From positions 186,001 to 250,000 of the forward strand of contig NZ_FOZV01000003.1 of NCBI RefSeq assembly GCF_900116065.1: a stretch of DNA of 64,000 nucleotides, read 5' to 3'. The position numbers were made by a program, and so were the translations under genes. The DNA comes from Brevundimonas viscosa (GTDB lineage Bacteria; Pseudomonadota; Alphaproteobacteria; Caulobacterales; Caulobacteraceae). Below, in pieces: positions 51,956 to 60,891 of this stretch (positions are counted from its first letter, which is position 1; the number at the start of each line of letters is the position of its first letter). The notes below the pieces were generated by a model that was given only the letters and a program-made list of their open reading frames with translations, was not told where the DNA came from and did not search any database.

Positions 51956-54028
51956 ATGCGCCTTCCCCTCGCCGCCTCGGTCGCCGTTCTCGCCTTCGCC
52001 GCCGCTTCGGGCGCGAAGGCCGAGGAGGGCATGTGGACCTTCGACAACTTCCCCATCGCGCGGGCCAACCAGACGCTGGGCACCAACATCGACCAGGCGT
52101 GGCTCGACCGGGTGCGGCTGTCGTCGGTGAAGTTCGGCGGCTGCTCGGCGGGACTGGTCTCGGGCGAGGGGCTGGTGCTGACCAACAATCACTGCGTCGC
52201 CACCTGCGTGGCCAACCTGTCGACGCAGGCAGTGAACTACGCCGAGACCGGCTTCGCGCCCCGGACGCGCGAGGAGGAGCTCCAGTGCCCCGGCGGCTCG
52301 GCCGAGATCCTGACCGAGATCACCGACGTGACGGCGCGCATGCACGCCGCGGGCGCGGGGCTGGAAGGCCAGGCCTTCACCCGGGCGCGCGACGCCGAGG
52401 CCGGCGCCATCGAGCAGGAAGCCTGCGGCGGCGACGCCGCCACCCGCTGCCAGGTCGTCAGCCTGTACCGCGGCGGCCAGTTCAAGCTGTACAAGTTCCG
52501 CCGCTACACCGACGTGCGCCTGGCATGGGCGCCGGAGGACCGGGCGGCCACCTTCGGCGGCGACCTCGACAACTTCAGCTTCCCCCGCTTCGCCATCGAT
52601 GCGGCCTTCGTCCGGCTGTACGAGAACGGCCAGCCGGTGGCGACGCCGACCCACTTCACCTGGAATGCGGAGCGCCCCGTCGAGGGCACGCCGGTGTTCG
52701 TCTCGGGCAACCCGGGCTCGACCCAGCGGCTGCTGACCCTGGATCAGCTGGCCACCATCCGCGACGTGGTCCTGCCGCTGGACCAGCTGATCGCCTCGGA
52801 GCTGCGCGGCCGACTGATCCGCTTCTCGGAGGAGAGCGAGGAGAACGCCTTCATCGCCATGGATCCGATCGTCGGCCTGGAGAACACCTACAAGCGCGGC
52901 CGCGGCCGGATGGCGGCGCTGGTCGACCCGGGCTTCATGGCGATGAAGGCCGAGGCGGAAGCTGACTTCCGGCAGCGGGCGGGAGCGCTGGCGGGCGTGG
53001 GCGATCCGTGGACCGAGCTGAGCGCGGTGCAGCCGATCGCCCGCGAGCTTTATCCCGCCATGGCGCTGCTGGAAGGCGGCACGGGCATGGGCACCACTTC
53101 GCCGGGCGGGGGGTCGCAGCTGTTCAGCTGGGCGCGGACGCTGGTGCGGGCGGCGCAGGAGCGTGAGAAGCCGTCGGCCGAGCGCCTGCCGGAATACGCC
53201 GACAGCCGGCTGGCTGCGGTGCAGAACGCCCTGTTCGCCGCGCGGCCGGTCTATCCCTCGCTGGAGCAGGTGCGGCTGGAGTGGTGGCTGTCCAAGACCC
53301 GCGAATGGCTGACGGTGGACGATCCCCGCGTGCGGGCCCTGCTGGGCGATGAATCGCCGGAACAGCTGTCGGCGAGACTGGCGGCGGGCTCGACGCTGGG
53401 CGATCCGGCGGTGCGCCGGGCGTTGTGGGAGGGCGGGCTGGCGGCCGTAGAGGCTTCGGACGATCCGATGATCCGCTACCTGCTGTCGATCCAGGAGCCG
53501 ACCCGGGCCATCCGCTCGGAATGGGAGGAGAAGGTCGAGTCGCCCACGGCGCGGGCATCGGAACAACTGGCGGCCGCGCGCTTCCAGGCCTACGGCGACA
53601 GCGTGTATCCCGACGCCACCGGCACCCTGAGACTGACCTACGGGAAGATCGAGGGCTCGGACGTCCCGGGCCAGCGCTGGGGCCCCTTCACCACCTTCGG
53701 CGGCCTGTGGGACCGGGCGACCGGCGCCCCGCCCTTCGACGTCGCGCCCAAGCTGCTGGCGGCGAAGGACCGGATCGACCCGGACACGGTCATGAACATG
53801 GCCGTGTCGTCCGACACCATCGGCGGCTCCTCGGGTTCGCCGGTGGTCACCGAGGCGGGCGAGATCGTCGGGGCCAACTTCGACTCCACCGTGCTGACCC
53901 AGCGCAACGCCTACGGCTACGACCGCGCCGTCAACCGCTCGGTGATCGTGACCACGGGCGCGATCACGACGGCGCTGCGTGACGTCTACGGGATGGAGCG
54001 GCTGGTGGAGGAGCTGGGCGCGCGTTGA
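51956..54028 (+). CDS. S46-family dipeptidyl peptidase, copy 2
   Basis: This 690-aa paralogue of the preceding gene has a signal peptide ending near AKAEEG and shares the start MWTFDNFPI. The catalytic His is in LVLTNNHCVATC and the Ser in TIGGSSGSPVVTEAG. Eighteen residues after the Ser it has Ser (FDST) where copy 1 has Gly, suggesting a different P1 preference; neither has the Arg of DPP11. The stop overlaps the next ATG (TGATG). Confidence 0.92.
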   Translation: MRLPLAASVAVLAFAAASGAKAEEGMWTFDNFPIARANQTLGTNIDQAWLDRVRLSSVKFGGCSAGLVSGEGLVLTNNHCVATCVANLSTQAVNYAETGFAPRTREEELQCPGGSAEILTEITDVTARMHAAGAGLEGQAFTRARDAEAGAIEQEACGGDAATRCQVVSLYRGGQFKLYKFRRYTDVRLAWAPEDRAATFGGDLDNFSFPRFAIDAAFVRLYENGQPVATPTHFTWNAERPVEGTPVFVSGNPGSTQRLLTLDQLATIRDVVLPLDQLIASELRGRLIRFSEESEENAFIAMDPIVGLENTYKRGRGRMAALVDPGFMAMKAEAEADFRQRAGALAGVGDPWTELSAVQPIARELYPAMALLEGGTGMGTTSPGGGSQLFSWARTLVRAAQEREKPSAERLPEYADSRLAAVQNALFAARPVYPSLEQVRLEWWLSKTREWLTVDDPRVRALLGDESPEQLSARLAAGSTLGDPAVRRALWEGGLAAVEASDDPMIRYLLSIQEPTRAIRSEWEEKVESPTARASEQLAAARFQAYGDSVYPDATGTLRLTYGKIEGSDVPGQRWGPFTTFGGLWDRATGAPPFDVAPKLLAAKDRIDPDTVMNMAVSSDTIGGSSGSPVVTEAGEIVGANFDSTVLTQRNAYGYDRAVNRSVIVTTGAITTALRDVYGMERLVEELGAR

Positions 54029-54258
54029 TGTTGGATTGGGTCGGCCTGGAGGCCCGGATTCGCCGACTGCGGGCTGATGCCTTCTACTACATTGGCGCCC
54101 TGATGATCGCAGGCGCCCTGCTCATGTTCCTGGCTGCGCTGCTCGCGGGCCAGCTGACGTGGCCCATCGCCGGCATTGTTGCAGCCAACATCGGCGGCGG
54201 TGGCGCCACGCACCTCATCGGCAGATGGCTACGCGCCCGGCAAGGACGCGCAGGCTAG
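54028..54258 (+). CDS. Small two-helix membrane protein
   Basis: This 76-aa protein has two transmembrane helices (YYIGALMIAGALLMFLAALL and WPIAGIVAANIGGGGATHLI) and basic ends. The ATG overlaps the stop of the S46 gene as TGATG, so it is coupled to it. No family is recognised. Its last 4 bases overlap the end of convergent pgsA. Confidence 0.65.
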   Translation: MLDWVGLEARIRRLRADAFYYIGALMIAGALLMFLAALLAGQLTWPIAGIVAANIGGGGATHLIGRWLRARQGRAG

Positions 54259-54908
54259 AGCTGCCGCATCTTCTGCTGGGCCTTGGAGAAGTACTGCCAG
54301 CCGGTCCACAGGGTGACCACGGTCGCCAGCCAGAGCAGCAGGTAGGCGAAGGTCTGGAAGTGCCGCAGCCACTCGAAGGGCAGGCCGAAGCCTTCCCACA
54401 GGGGCGCCAGCGCCAGCTGGAGAACGGCCAGCGCGACCATCTGCAGGACCGTCTTCCACTTGGCCAGCAGGGTGACCGGCAGCTTGACCTTGCCGGCCAC
54501 CGTCTCGCGCAGGGCCGAGACGGCGAACTCGCGGAACAGGATCAGGCCGCAGGGGATGGCCGCCTGCGGCACCGAGCCCCAGGCCAGCACGCCGAGGATG
54601 GCCCCGGTGATCAGCACCTTGTCGGCGATCGGGTCGAGGATGGCCCCCCAGCGCGTCGTGGCGTGCCAGCGACGAGCGAGGAAGCCGTCGATCCAGTCGG
54701 TCGAGGCGGCGACGATGAAGATGATGAAGGCGGTCCGCGCGAAGCGGAACTGGTCGCTCGGGCTGAGGAAGTCCGGCGGCAGGAAGGGCAGACCCTGCGG
54801 GGCCGCGCCCGCGAGGAGCAGGAACATCACCACCCCCGCGGCCAGGCGAAGGCCCGTGAGGATGTTGGGGATCGGATTGGCGTGCGGGGCGGGGGTCATC
54901 GGCGTCAT
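54255..54908 (-). CDS. pgsA: CDP-diacylglycerol--glycerol-3-phosphate phosphatidyltransferase
   Basis: This 217-aa enzyme makes phosphatidylglycerol phosphate, the committed step to phosphatidylglycerol. The CDP-alcohol phosphotransferase motif is complete: DWIDGFLARRW followed by GAILDPIADK (D-G-AR-G-D-D). Several transmembrane helices surround it. It is a single gene upstream of which carbonic anhydrase and uvrC run in the same direction. Confidence 0.93.
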   Translation of the reverse strand: MTPMTPAPHANPIPNILTGLRLAAGVVMFLLLAGAAPQGLPFLPPDFLSPSDQFRFARTAFIIFIVAASTDWIDGFLARRWHATTRWGAILDPIADKVLITGAILGVLAWGSVPQAAIPCGLILFREFAVSALRETVAGKVKLPVTLLAKWKTVLQMVALAVLQLALAPLWEGFGLPFEWLRHFQTFAYLLLWLATVVTLWTGWQYFSKAQQKMRQL

Positions 54909-54956
54909 CCGTGCTTCAACGCCGATCTGCCACGCTTCGCTGCATGAAGCGAGCCG

Positions 54957-55583
54957 TCAGTCCAGCGGCTGGAACCGCCCCGGCCCCTTCAGGGCACGCA
55001 GCACCCCGTCGGCGATCCCGAAGTGCAGACCGCTGAGGGTCAGCTGGCCGGCCGCCTCGCGCTCCGCGATCCACGGGAAGGTGCGCAGGTTCTCGATCGA
55101 CAGGCGGACCACGGTCTCCTCGGCGAGGCGCTCGCTCTCCTCGGCCGGGAAGCTCTCGCAGACCATGCGGACCACGGGCGCGGCCTGGGCCACCCACGGA
55201 GCCACGAAGTCCCGGCAGCTGTCGGGCGCGCCGTTCAGCATGGCGTTCACCCCGCCGCAGAGGGCGTGGCCCATGACCACGATGCGACTGACGCCGAGGA
55301 CCTTCACCCCGAACTCCAGCGCCGCCGAGACGCCGTGCAACTGGCCGTCCGGCTGGTAGGGCGGCACCAGGTTGGCGACATTGCGGACCACAAACAGCTG
55401 GCCCGGCGCGGCGTCGAAGATCAGCGCCGGATCGGCGCGGCTGTCCGAGCAGGCCACAACCAGGGTGTGCGGCTTCTGTCCATCGGCGGCGAGGGCCTCG
55501 TACTCGGCCTTCGCGTCGGCCCAGTGGCCTTCACGAAAGCGACGATAACCGGCCAGCAGGGCGTCGTTCGAGTCGTGGGTCAT
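54957..55583 (-). CDS. Beta-class carbonic anhydrase
   Basis: This 208-aa zinc enzyme interconverts CO2 and bicarbonate. Zinc ligands and the catalytic dyad are visible: VVACSDSRADP (Cys, Asp-Arg dyad) and VVMGHALCGGV (His, Cys), with the VVRNVANLVPPY segment in between. It has no signal peptide, so it is cytoplasmic. It lies 21 bases from the end of uvrC and could be cotranscribed with it. Confidence 0.93.
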   Translation of the reverse strand: MTHDSNDALLAGYRRFREGHWADAKAEYEALAADGQKPHTLVVACSDSRADPALIFDAAPGQLFVVRNVANLVPPYQPDGQLHGVSAALEFGVKVLGVSRIVVMGHALCGGVNAMLNGAPDSCRDFVAPWVAQAAPVVRMVCESFPAEESERLAEETVVRLSIENLRTFPWIAEREAAGQLTLSGLHFGIADGVLRALKGPGRFQPLD

Positions 55584-55604
55584 GGATGGCCTTCTAATGC
55601 GGGC

Positions 55605-57488
55605 TCACGCCTTGCGGAAGAAGGCGTGGATGCGTTCGGCCAGGGCCTGGTTGATGCCCTCGACCTTGACCAGATCGACCACCGAGGCGCGGCCGACGCC
55701 CTTGGCCGAGCCGAAGGCGTGCAGCAGGGCCTTCTTGCGGCCGGGTCCGACGCCCTCGATCTCGTCGAGCGGGTTCTTCTTGATGTCCATGGAACGGCGC
55801 GTGCGGTGGGCCCCGATGGCGAAGCGGTGAGCCTCGTCGCGCAGCCGCTGCAGGTAGTAGAGCGCCGGCGACTTCAGCGGCAGCATGAACGGCGGCTTGC
55901 CGGGGATGAAGAAGCGCTCCAGCCCCGCGTCCCGGTCCGGCCCCTTGGCCACCCCGACCACCGGAATGTCGTGCAGGCCCAGCTCGGCCATCACCGCGAC
56001 CGCCTCGGCCAGCTGCCCGGCCCCGCCGTCGATCAGCACCAGATCGGGCCGCTCGACCTCCTCGCCGGCCTCCTCCTCCTTCGCCAGTCGGCCGAAGCGG
56101 CGGCGCAGCACCTCGCGCATCATGCCGTAGTCGTCGCCGGGGGTGAGCTCGTCGCCGCGGATGTTGAACTTGCGGTACTGGGTCTTCCGGAAGCCCTCGG
56201 GCCCGGCGACGATCATGCCGCCGACGGCGTTTGTCCCCTGGATGTGCGAGTTGTCGTAGACCTCGATCCGCTCGGGGCGGGCCTCCAGGCCGAAGGCCTC
56301 GCACACCTCGTCGAGGATCTTGCCCTGGGCCGAGCTCTCGGCCATGCGCCGGCCCAGCGCCTCGCGGGCGTTGGTCAGGGCGTGGTCGACCAGGGCGCGG
56401 CGCGGGCCGCGCTGCGGCAGCTCGATGGTCACGACCCGGCGGCCGTCGACGGTCTTCGCCTTCATCGAGAAGGCCTCCTCCAGCAGCTCCTTCTCGTGCG
56501 GCCGCACGTTGGCGAGGATCTGCCGCGGCAGGGGCTTGTCCTCGTAGAACTGGCCGAGGAAGGCGGCGAGGATCTCCGGGTCCGTGTCGGCCCGGTCGAC
56601 CCGGGGGAAGTAGGCCCGGCCGCCCCAGTTCTGGCCGCCGCGGTAGAAGAACACCTGCACGCACGCCTGCCCCCCGTCCGAATGCAGGGCGAAGACGTCA
56701 GCCTCCGCCACACCCTCGGCGCTGACGGAATTCTCCATGGCGATGGCCGACAGGGCCCGGATGCGGTCACGGACGCGGGCGGCCTGCTCGAAGTCCATGG
56801 CGTCGGACGCCGCCTGCATCTCTTTCGACAGGCGTCCGATGACGGCGCGCGAACGGCCGCGCAGGAAGGCCTCGGCCTCGTCGACCAGCTGGCCGTAGTC
56901 CTCCAGCGAGATCAGGCCGGTGCAGGGCGCCGAGCAGCGCTTGATCTGGTGCAGCATGCACGGCCGGGTGCGGGTCTCGTAGACGCTGTCCGAGCAGGAG
57001 CGCAGCAGGAAGGCCTTCTGCAGGGTGGTCAGGGTGCGGTTGACCGCCCAGGTCGAGGCGAAGGGGCCGAAATAGTCGCCCTTCAGCGTGTGGGCCCCGC
57101 GGTGCTTCCTCACCTGCGGGGCGCGATGGTCGCGGCGGATCATCAGCTCGGCGAACGACTTGTCGTCGCGCAGCACCACGTTGAAGCGCGGCTTGAGCTT
57201 CTTGATGAAGTTGGATTCGAGCAGCAGGGCCTCGGTCTCGGAGGCGGTGACGACCAGCTCCATCGAACGAGTGAGGGAGACCATCAGCCCGATGCGCTGG
57301 GTGTGGAAGCGGCCCTGGGCGTACTGAAGGATGCGCTTCTTCAGCGACCGCGCCTTGCCGACGTAGAGGCAGGCCCCGTCCTCGCCGTACATGCGGTAGA
57401 CGCCGGGCTTGTCGGGCGCCCGCCGCGCCTCGTCGCGGATCAGGTCGGCGGCCTTCAGCGAATCGGCGGGAAGCGGCTCCTCGGTCAT
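55605..57488 (-). CDS. uvrC: Excinuclease ABC subunit C
   Basis: UvrC (627 aa) makes both incisions in nucleotide excision repair. The GIY-YIG nuclease is at the N-terminus (KPGVYRMYGEDGACLYVGKA), the UVR domain for UvrB binding is mid-protein (MQAASDAMDFEQAARVRDRI), and the RNase H-like second nuclease follows (RIEVYDNSHIQGTNAVGGMI). Two helix-hairpin-helix motifs end it (DEIEGVGPGRKKALLHAFGS). Normal length. Confidence 0.97.
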   Translation of the reverse strand: MTEEPLPADSLKAADLIRDEARRAPDKPGVYRMYGEDGACLYVGKARSLKKRILQYAQGRFHTQRIGLMVSLTRSMELVVTASETEALLLESNFIKKLKPRFNVVLRDDKSFAELMIRRDHRAPQVRKHRGAHTLKGDYFGPFASTWAVNRTLTTLQKAFLLRSCSDSVYETRTRPCMLHQIKRCSAPCTGLISLEDYGQLVDEAEAFLRGRSRAVIGRLSKEMQAASDAMDFEQAARVRDRIRALSAIAMENSVSAEGVAEADVFALHSDGGQACVQVFFYRGGQNWGGRAYFPRVDRADTDPEILAAFLGQFYEDKPLPRQILANVRPHEKELLEEAFSMKAKTVDGRRVVTIELPQRGPRRALVDHALTNAREALGRRMAESSAQGKILDEVCEAFGLEARPERIEVYDNSHIQGTNAVGGMIVAGPEGFRKTQYRKFNIRGDELTPGDDYGMMREVLRRRFGRLAKEEEAGEEVERPDLVLIDGGAGQLAEAVAVMAELGLHDIPVVGVAKGPDRDAGLERFFIPGKPPFMLPLKSPALYYLQRLRDEAHRFAIGAHRTRRSMDIKKNPLDEIEGVGPGRKKALLHAFGSAKGVGRASVVDLVKVEGINQALAERIHAFFRKA

Positions 57489-57516
57489 CGCGACCGATAT
57501 AGGCCTCGCGCGGGAG

Positions 57517-57566
57517 GAGCGAAATCTGGGCCGGATCGACGCCGTCGATCAGGATCGATTTCGCTC
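57517..57566. repeat. Nested inverted repeat upstream of uvrC
   Basis: The outer arms GAGCGAAATC (57517-57526) and GATTTCGCTC (57557-57566) enclose a perfect inner hairpin GATCGAC-GCC-GTCGATC (57534-57550). There is no T-run. It sits 28 bases before the uvrC start, next to the stop of the preceding gene, and could be a regulator site, an RNA structure or a processing element. Confidence 0.6.
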
Positions 57567-58012
57567 TAGAACTTCCGGACCATGACCACGCCGGCGATCA
57601 CCAGCGCCACGCCGCCGACGCGGCCCCAGCTGATCGGCTGCTTCGGCATGCCCATGAACCCGATGTGGTCGAGCACCAGGCTGAGCAGCAGCTGGCCGGC
57701 GACCATGAGGATAATCGTGGTGGCGACGCCGAGCCGCGGCACGCCCCAGGTGGCGGCCACGACGAAGGCGGCGCCATAGAGGCCGCCGATCCACAGATAC
57801 CAGGGCGCAGATCGCACCGTGGCGAAGTCCGGCCGCGCCTGCATCAGGAAGGCGACCACCGCCAGCACCGCCGTACCGACGGCAAAGGAGACGAGCGCGG
57901 CGTTGACCGGCGACCCGACCGCATTGGCCAGTTTCGCATTGGTCGGCGCCTGCAGGGAGGCCGCGGCGCCGCCGAGGACCACGGCGACGATGGCGAGGAC
58001 TGAGGGGTTCAT
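57566..58012 (-). CDS. DUF606/DMT-superfamily membrane protein
   Basis: This 148-aa protein has five transmembrane helices and the DUF606 pattern: LQAPTNAKLANAVGSPVNAA near the N-terminus, then WYLWIGGLYGAAFVVAA and GVATTIILMVAGQLLLSLVL. DUF606 proteins are half-size drug/metabolite transporters that likely dimerise; the substrate is unknown. ATG 58012 is preferred over the GTG two codons upstream. Confidence 0.85.
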   Translation of the reverse strand: MNPSVLAIVAVVLGGAAASLQAPTNAKLANAVGSPVNAALVSFAVGTAVLAVVAFLMQARPDFATVRSAPWYLWIGGLYGAAFVVAATWGVPRLGVATTIILMVAGQLLLSLVLDHIGFMGMPKQPISWGRVGGVALVIAGVVMVRKF

Positions 58013-58157
58013 GGGCACTGGCTAGCACGGGAGACAATCGGGCGCGCGGACATCGGTCGGCCCCACGGTCTGGCGAAGCGCGGGATCTGCGGGTTCGTTC
58101 CGCTGCTTGAACACCCGCCGCCCGCGCTCTATTGGCGGGGCGAACAAGGAGCATCCC

Positions 58158-58238
58158 ATGCTGGCTCTCGCCATCATCCTCGGCTTCGTCGCCGTCCTCG
58201 CCGTGATCAACTTCGTCGAGTTCGGCCGGGTTGACTGA
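58158..58238 (+). CDS. 26-residue membrane peptide
   Basis: AAGGAG (58146-58151) precedes an ATG at 58158. The product, MLALAIILGFVAVLAVINFV plus EFGRVD, is one transmembrane helix with a short charged end. The stop overlaps the TTG start of the SDR gene, so translation is coupled. The good ribosome site, helix and coupling all favour a real small protein. Function unknown. Confidence 0.65.
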   Translation: MLALAIILGFVAVLAVINFVEFGRVD

Positions 58239-58989
58239 TCCGGTCGCCCGCCGCGGGGCCGCGCTGGTCACCGGCGGCGGCAAGCGCATCGGGCGGGCGA
58301 TCTGCCTGGAGCTGGCCCGCGCCGGCTTCGATCTCGCCATCCACTACCGCTCGTCGGCCGGGGCGGCCGAGGCCGTGGCCGAAGAGGCGCGGGCGCTGGG
58401 CCGCCGCGCCGCGACGGTGCGCGCCGACCTCGCCGTCGAGGCCGAGACCAGGGCTCTGATCCCTGCCGCGGTGGAGGCCATGGGGCCGGTGGCCGTCCTG
58501 GTCAACAACGCCTCCGTGTTCGAGGACGACCGCGTCGGGGCGCTGGAGCGGACGACGTGGGACGCGCACATCGAGACCAACCTGCGGGCCCCGGTGGTGC
58601 TGGCCGAGGCTTTCGCCGCCCAGGCCCCGGAGGGCGGCTGCATCGTCAACCTTCTCGACCAGCGGGTGCTCAAGCCCGACCCGCGCTTCTTCTCCTACGC
58701 CCTGTCGCGCAACGGCCTGTGGTGGGCGACGCGGACGCTGGCGCAGGCGCTGGCCCCGCGCATCCGGGTGAACGGCGTCGGGCCCGGACCGACCCTGCCG
58801 TCGATCCACCAGAGCGAGGCCGAGTTCGCCGCCGAGGCCGCCGCCACCCTGCTGGGTCGCCCGGGCAGCCCCGGGGCGGTGGCCGCCGCGGTGAGATGGC
58901 TGGTGGACGCCGAGCTGGTGACCGGGCAGATGATCGCTGTCGACGGGGGCCAGCACCTGGCCTGGAAGACCCCGGACATTCTGGAGTAG
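58231..58989 (+). CDS. SDR-family reductase, pteridine reductase-like
   Basis: This 252-aa short-chain dehydrogenase has the NADP loop VTGGGKRIGRA (13-23) and NNAS (92-95). The usual catalytic Ser is replaced by Asp in NLLDQRV, as in pteridine reductases. The catalytic Tyr156 is present, but Arg160 stands where YxxxK expects Lys. With folB 4 bases downstream, a dihydropterin or dihydrofolate reductase role is likely. TTG start, overlapping the 26-aa peptide. Confidence 0.85.
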   Translation: MTDPVARRGAALVTGGGKRIGRAICLELARAGFDLAIHYRSSAGAAEAVAEEARALGRRAATVRADLAVEAETRALIPAAVEAMGPVAVLVNNASVFEDDRVGALERTTWDAHIETNLRAPVVLAEAFAAQAPEGGCIVNLLDQRVLKPDPRFFSYALSRNGLWWATRTLAQALAPRIRVNGVGPGPTLPSIHQSEAEFAAEAAATLLGRPGSPGAVAAAVRWLVDAELVTGQMIAVDGGQHLAWKTPDILE

Positions 58990-58993
58990 CTCC

Positions 58994-59389
58994 GTGGCCG
59001 CACCGTCCCCCCTGCCCTTCCCCGGCGTCGAGGCGCCCGCCCATCAAGGGCTGACGGTGTTCGTGCGCGGCCTGGAGGTCGAGGCCGGGATCGGCGTCTA
59101 CGACCACGAGCAGGGCCGGCTGCAGAGACTGGTGATCGACGCGACGCTTGTGCTCGAGCCGGCGCGCGTGGAGCGGCTGGCGGACACGGTGAACTATGAG
59201 ACCGTCGCCGCCGCGGCGCGCGCCATCGCCGCCGAGGGGCACGTCGGTCTCGTCGAGACCTTCGCGGAACGGCTGGCCCTGGCCTGCCTGCAGGACGACC
59301 GGGTCCGCCGGTGCACCGTGCGCATCGAGAAGCCGGGCGCCCTGGCCGGCGCGGCGGCGGCCGGCTGCGAGGTGACGCTGGGTCGCTGA
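58994..59389 (+). CDS. folB: Dihydroneopterin aldolase
   Basis: This 131-aa enzyme belongs to the folate pathway: it cleaves dihydroneopterin to 6-hydroxymethyl-dihydropterin. The FolB signature is VFVRGLEVEAGIGVYDHEQG (about 22-41), then DTVNYETVA and LVETFAERLA with the catalytic residues. GTG start, 4 bases after the SDR gene, so the pair forms a pteridine operon. Confidence 0.92.
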   Translation: MAAPSPLPFPGVEAPAHQGLTVFVRGLEVEAGIGVYDHEQGRLQRLVIDATLVLEPARVERLADTVNYETVAAAARAIAAEGHVGLVETFAERLALACLQDDRVRRCTVRIEKPGALAGAAAAGCEVTLGR

Positions 59390-59455
59390 ACCGCTTGCGC
59401 GGTTGCGCCCCGACAGCGGGGCCGTCATACGTGAGACGGAGTTGAAGGATCCCCG

Positions 59456-60043
59456 ATGGCCGAACCCGGCGACCCCCGCAGTCCGGATGACGACGACGCC
59501 CTGATCGGCTTCGCCTCGGCGGAGTCGCTGCAGGGGCGGGCGCGTGCACCGGAGCCGCCGCAGCCGGAAGCGGTGGACGAGGCCCAGCGCGAGCCCGGGG
59601 AAGAGGCTCCGGCGTCGCGACCTCATCCGATCCGCGCGAGCTCGATCTTCGAGCCGTCTCCGGGTTTCGAGATCCACCACCACCGCCCCGAGCCGTCAGC
59701 GGCGCCGGTGATCGGCGGCCTGAACCTGTACGCCGTCTACGCCCTGATCCTGTTCGCGGTACCGACGCTGGGCGTCTCCGCCCTGATCGGCCTTGTGGCG
59801 GTGACCGGACGTCCCGGTCCGGATGAGCCTGAGGCGCGCACCCATTTCATCTACCAGCAACGCACCCTGTGGGCGGCCGCGGTCGCGGGAGTCATCGGTG
59901 TCATCCTGCTGGCGGCGCCGTTTGCGCTGGGCGTGCCCCTGCTGTTCGCCCTCGCCCTGTGGACGGTGATCCGCGGCGCCGCGGGCGTGTGGACCCTCAA
60001 GTCGGGCCGCGCGATCCGCGACCCGAGCAGTTGGTGGATCTGA
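59456..60043 (+). CDS. DUF4870-like membrane protein, long N-terminus
   Basis: This 195-aa protein has a disordered acidic/proline-rich N-terminal 85 residues, then three to four transmembrane helices (NLYAVYALILFAVPTLGVSA, AAAVAGVIGVILLAAPFALG, LLFALALWTVIRGAAGVWTL). THFIYQQRTLWAA between the helices matches the DUF4870/TMEM-like pattern. Function unknown. The next gene, of the same family, begins 11 bases later. Confidence 0.75.
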   Translation: MAEPGDPRSPDDDDALIGFASAESLQGRARAPEPPQPEAVDEAQREPGEEAPASRPHPIRASSIFEPSPGFEIHHHRPEPSAAPVIGGLNLYAVYALILFAVPTLGVSALIGLVAVTGRPGPDEPEARTHFIYQQRTLWAAAVAGVIGVILLAAPFALGVPLLFALALWTVIRGAAGVWTLKSGRAIRDPSSWWI

Positions 60044-60054
60044 GGAGAACCGGA

Positions 60055-60450
60055 ATGTCCTACGTGCCGCCGGAACAGCGTGATCGCGTGCCGAGCGGGG
60101 GCGACGACGGCAAGGTCGCAGCGCTCGCCGCATGGGCCCTGTTCATCCTGTCGATCCCGAGCGCCAACCTGCTGGTGCTGGTCGGTCTGGTGGTCGCCTA
60201 CGCCGCGCGAAGCTCGGCGGTCGGTGTGCCGAGGCAACACCTCGACGCCCAGATCCGCCTGTTCTGGTCGGTGTTCTGGTGGACCATCGCCTGCTGGATC
60301 GCCATCGCCGTCAGCGTGGTGATGTCGATCGTGCTGATCGGCATTCCCTTCCTGATCCTGTTCGGGATCCTCTGGTTCCTGATCAGCGTCTGGTTCACGG
60401 TGAAGAGCGTCTTCGGACTGATCAACCTGCTGGGCGACCGCGCCCCCTGA
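60055..60450 (+). CDS. DUF4870-family membrane protein
   Basis: This 131-aa protein has four short transmembrane helices (LAAWALFILSIPSANLLVLV, FWSVFWWTIACWIAIAVSVV, LIGIPFLILFGILWFLISVW) and a charged loop (RQHLDAQIRLFWSVF). It is the usual DUF4870 layout. GAGGAG precedes the ATG at 60055. Probably an operon with the preceding gene. Confidence 0.8.
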   Translation: MSYVPPEQRDRVPSGGDDGKVAALAAWALFILSIPSANLLVLVGLVVAYAARSSAVGVPRQHLDAQIRLFWSVFWWTIACWIAIAVSVVMSIVLIGIPFLILFGILWFLISVWFTVKSVFGLINLLGDRAP

Positions 60451-60552
60451 GACCGAAACGCCACGCCGTCGGTCGTTCGACGGCTCGGCTGGAACGCCTG
60501 CTCCCATCGACGGTTGAGGCCGTGTCCACTGCCGGACACAGGAGACGAGGCC

Positions 60553-60843
60553 ATGACCGAGTTCCGCGACGTACGCGACGAGCATCGCTTCGAGCAGGGC
60601 TTCGCCGACCCGACGGGAGAGACGCGCCGCGTGTTCGCGGACTACGCCGTCCGCGACGGGACGCGGGTGATTCTTCACGTCGAGGCCGACCCGGCGCTGC
60701 GCGGCGGCGGCGCCGCGGGGCGGTTCATGCAGGCGCTGGCCTCCCATGCGCGGCAGGAGGGGCTGAAGCTTCAGCCCCGGTGCAGCTACGCCGTGATGTG
60801 GCACCGCCGTCACCCCGAGTACGACGACGTGCTGGCGGACTGA
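60553..60843 (+). CDS. YjdJ-type GNAT acetyltransferase
   Basis: This 96-aa minimal GNAT protein has the acetyl-CoA loop in ADPALRGGGAAGRFMQAL (about 45-62) and the C-terminal RHPEYDDVL motif of the YjdJ/YidJ group. It begins with VRDEHRFEQ, also typical. The target is unknown. AGGAGACGAGG precedes the ATG. Confidence 0.88.
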   Translation: MTEFRDVRDEHRFEQGFADPTGETRRVFADYAVRDGTRVILHVEADPALRGGGAAGRFMQALASHARQEGLKLQPRCSYAVMWHRRHPEYDDVLAD

Positions 60844-60891
60844 CAGTCCAGCAGGCGGTAGTCGGGCCCCGCCTCCCCGGCCCGACGCAGC

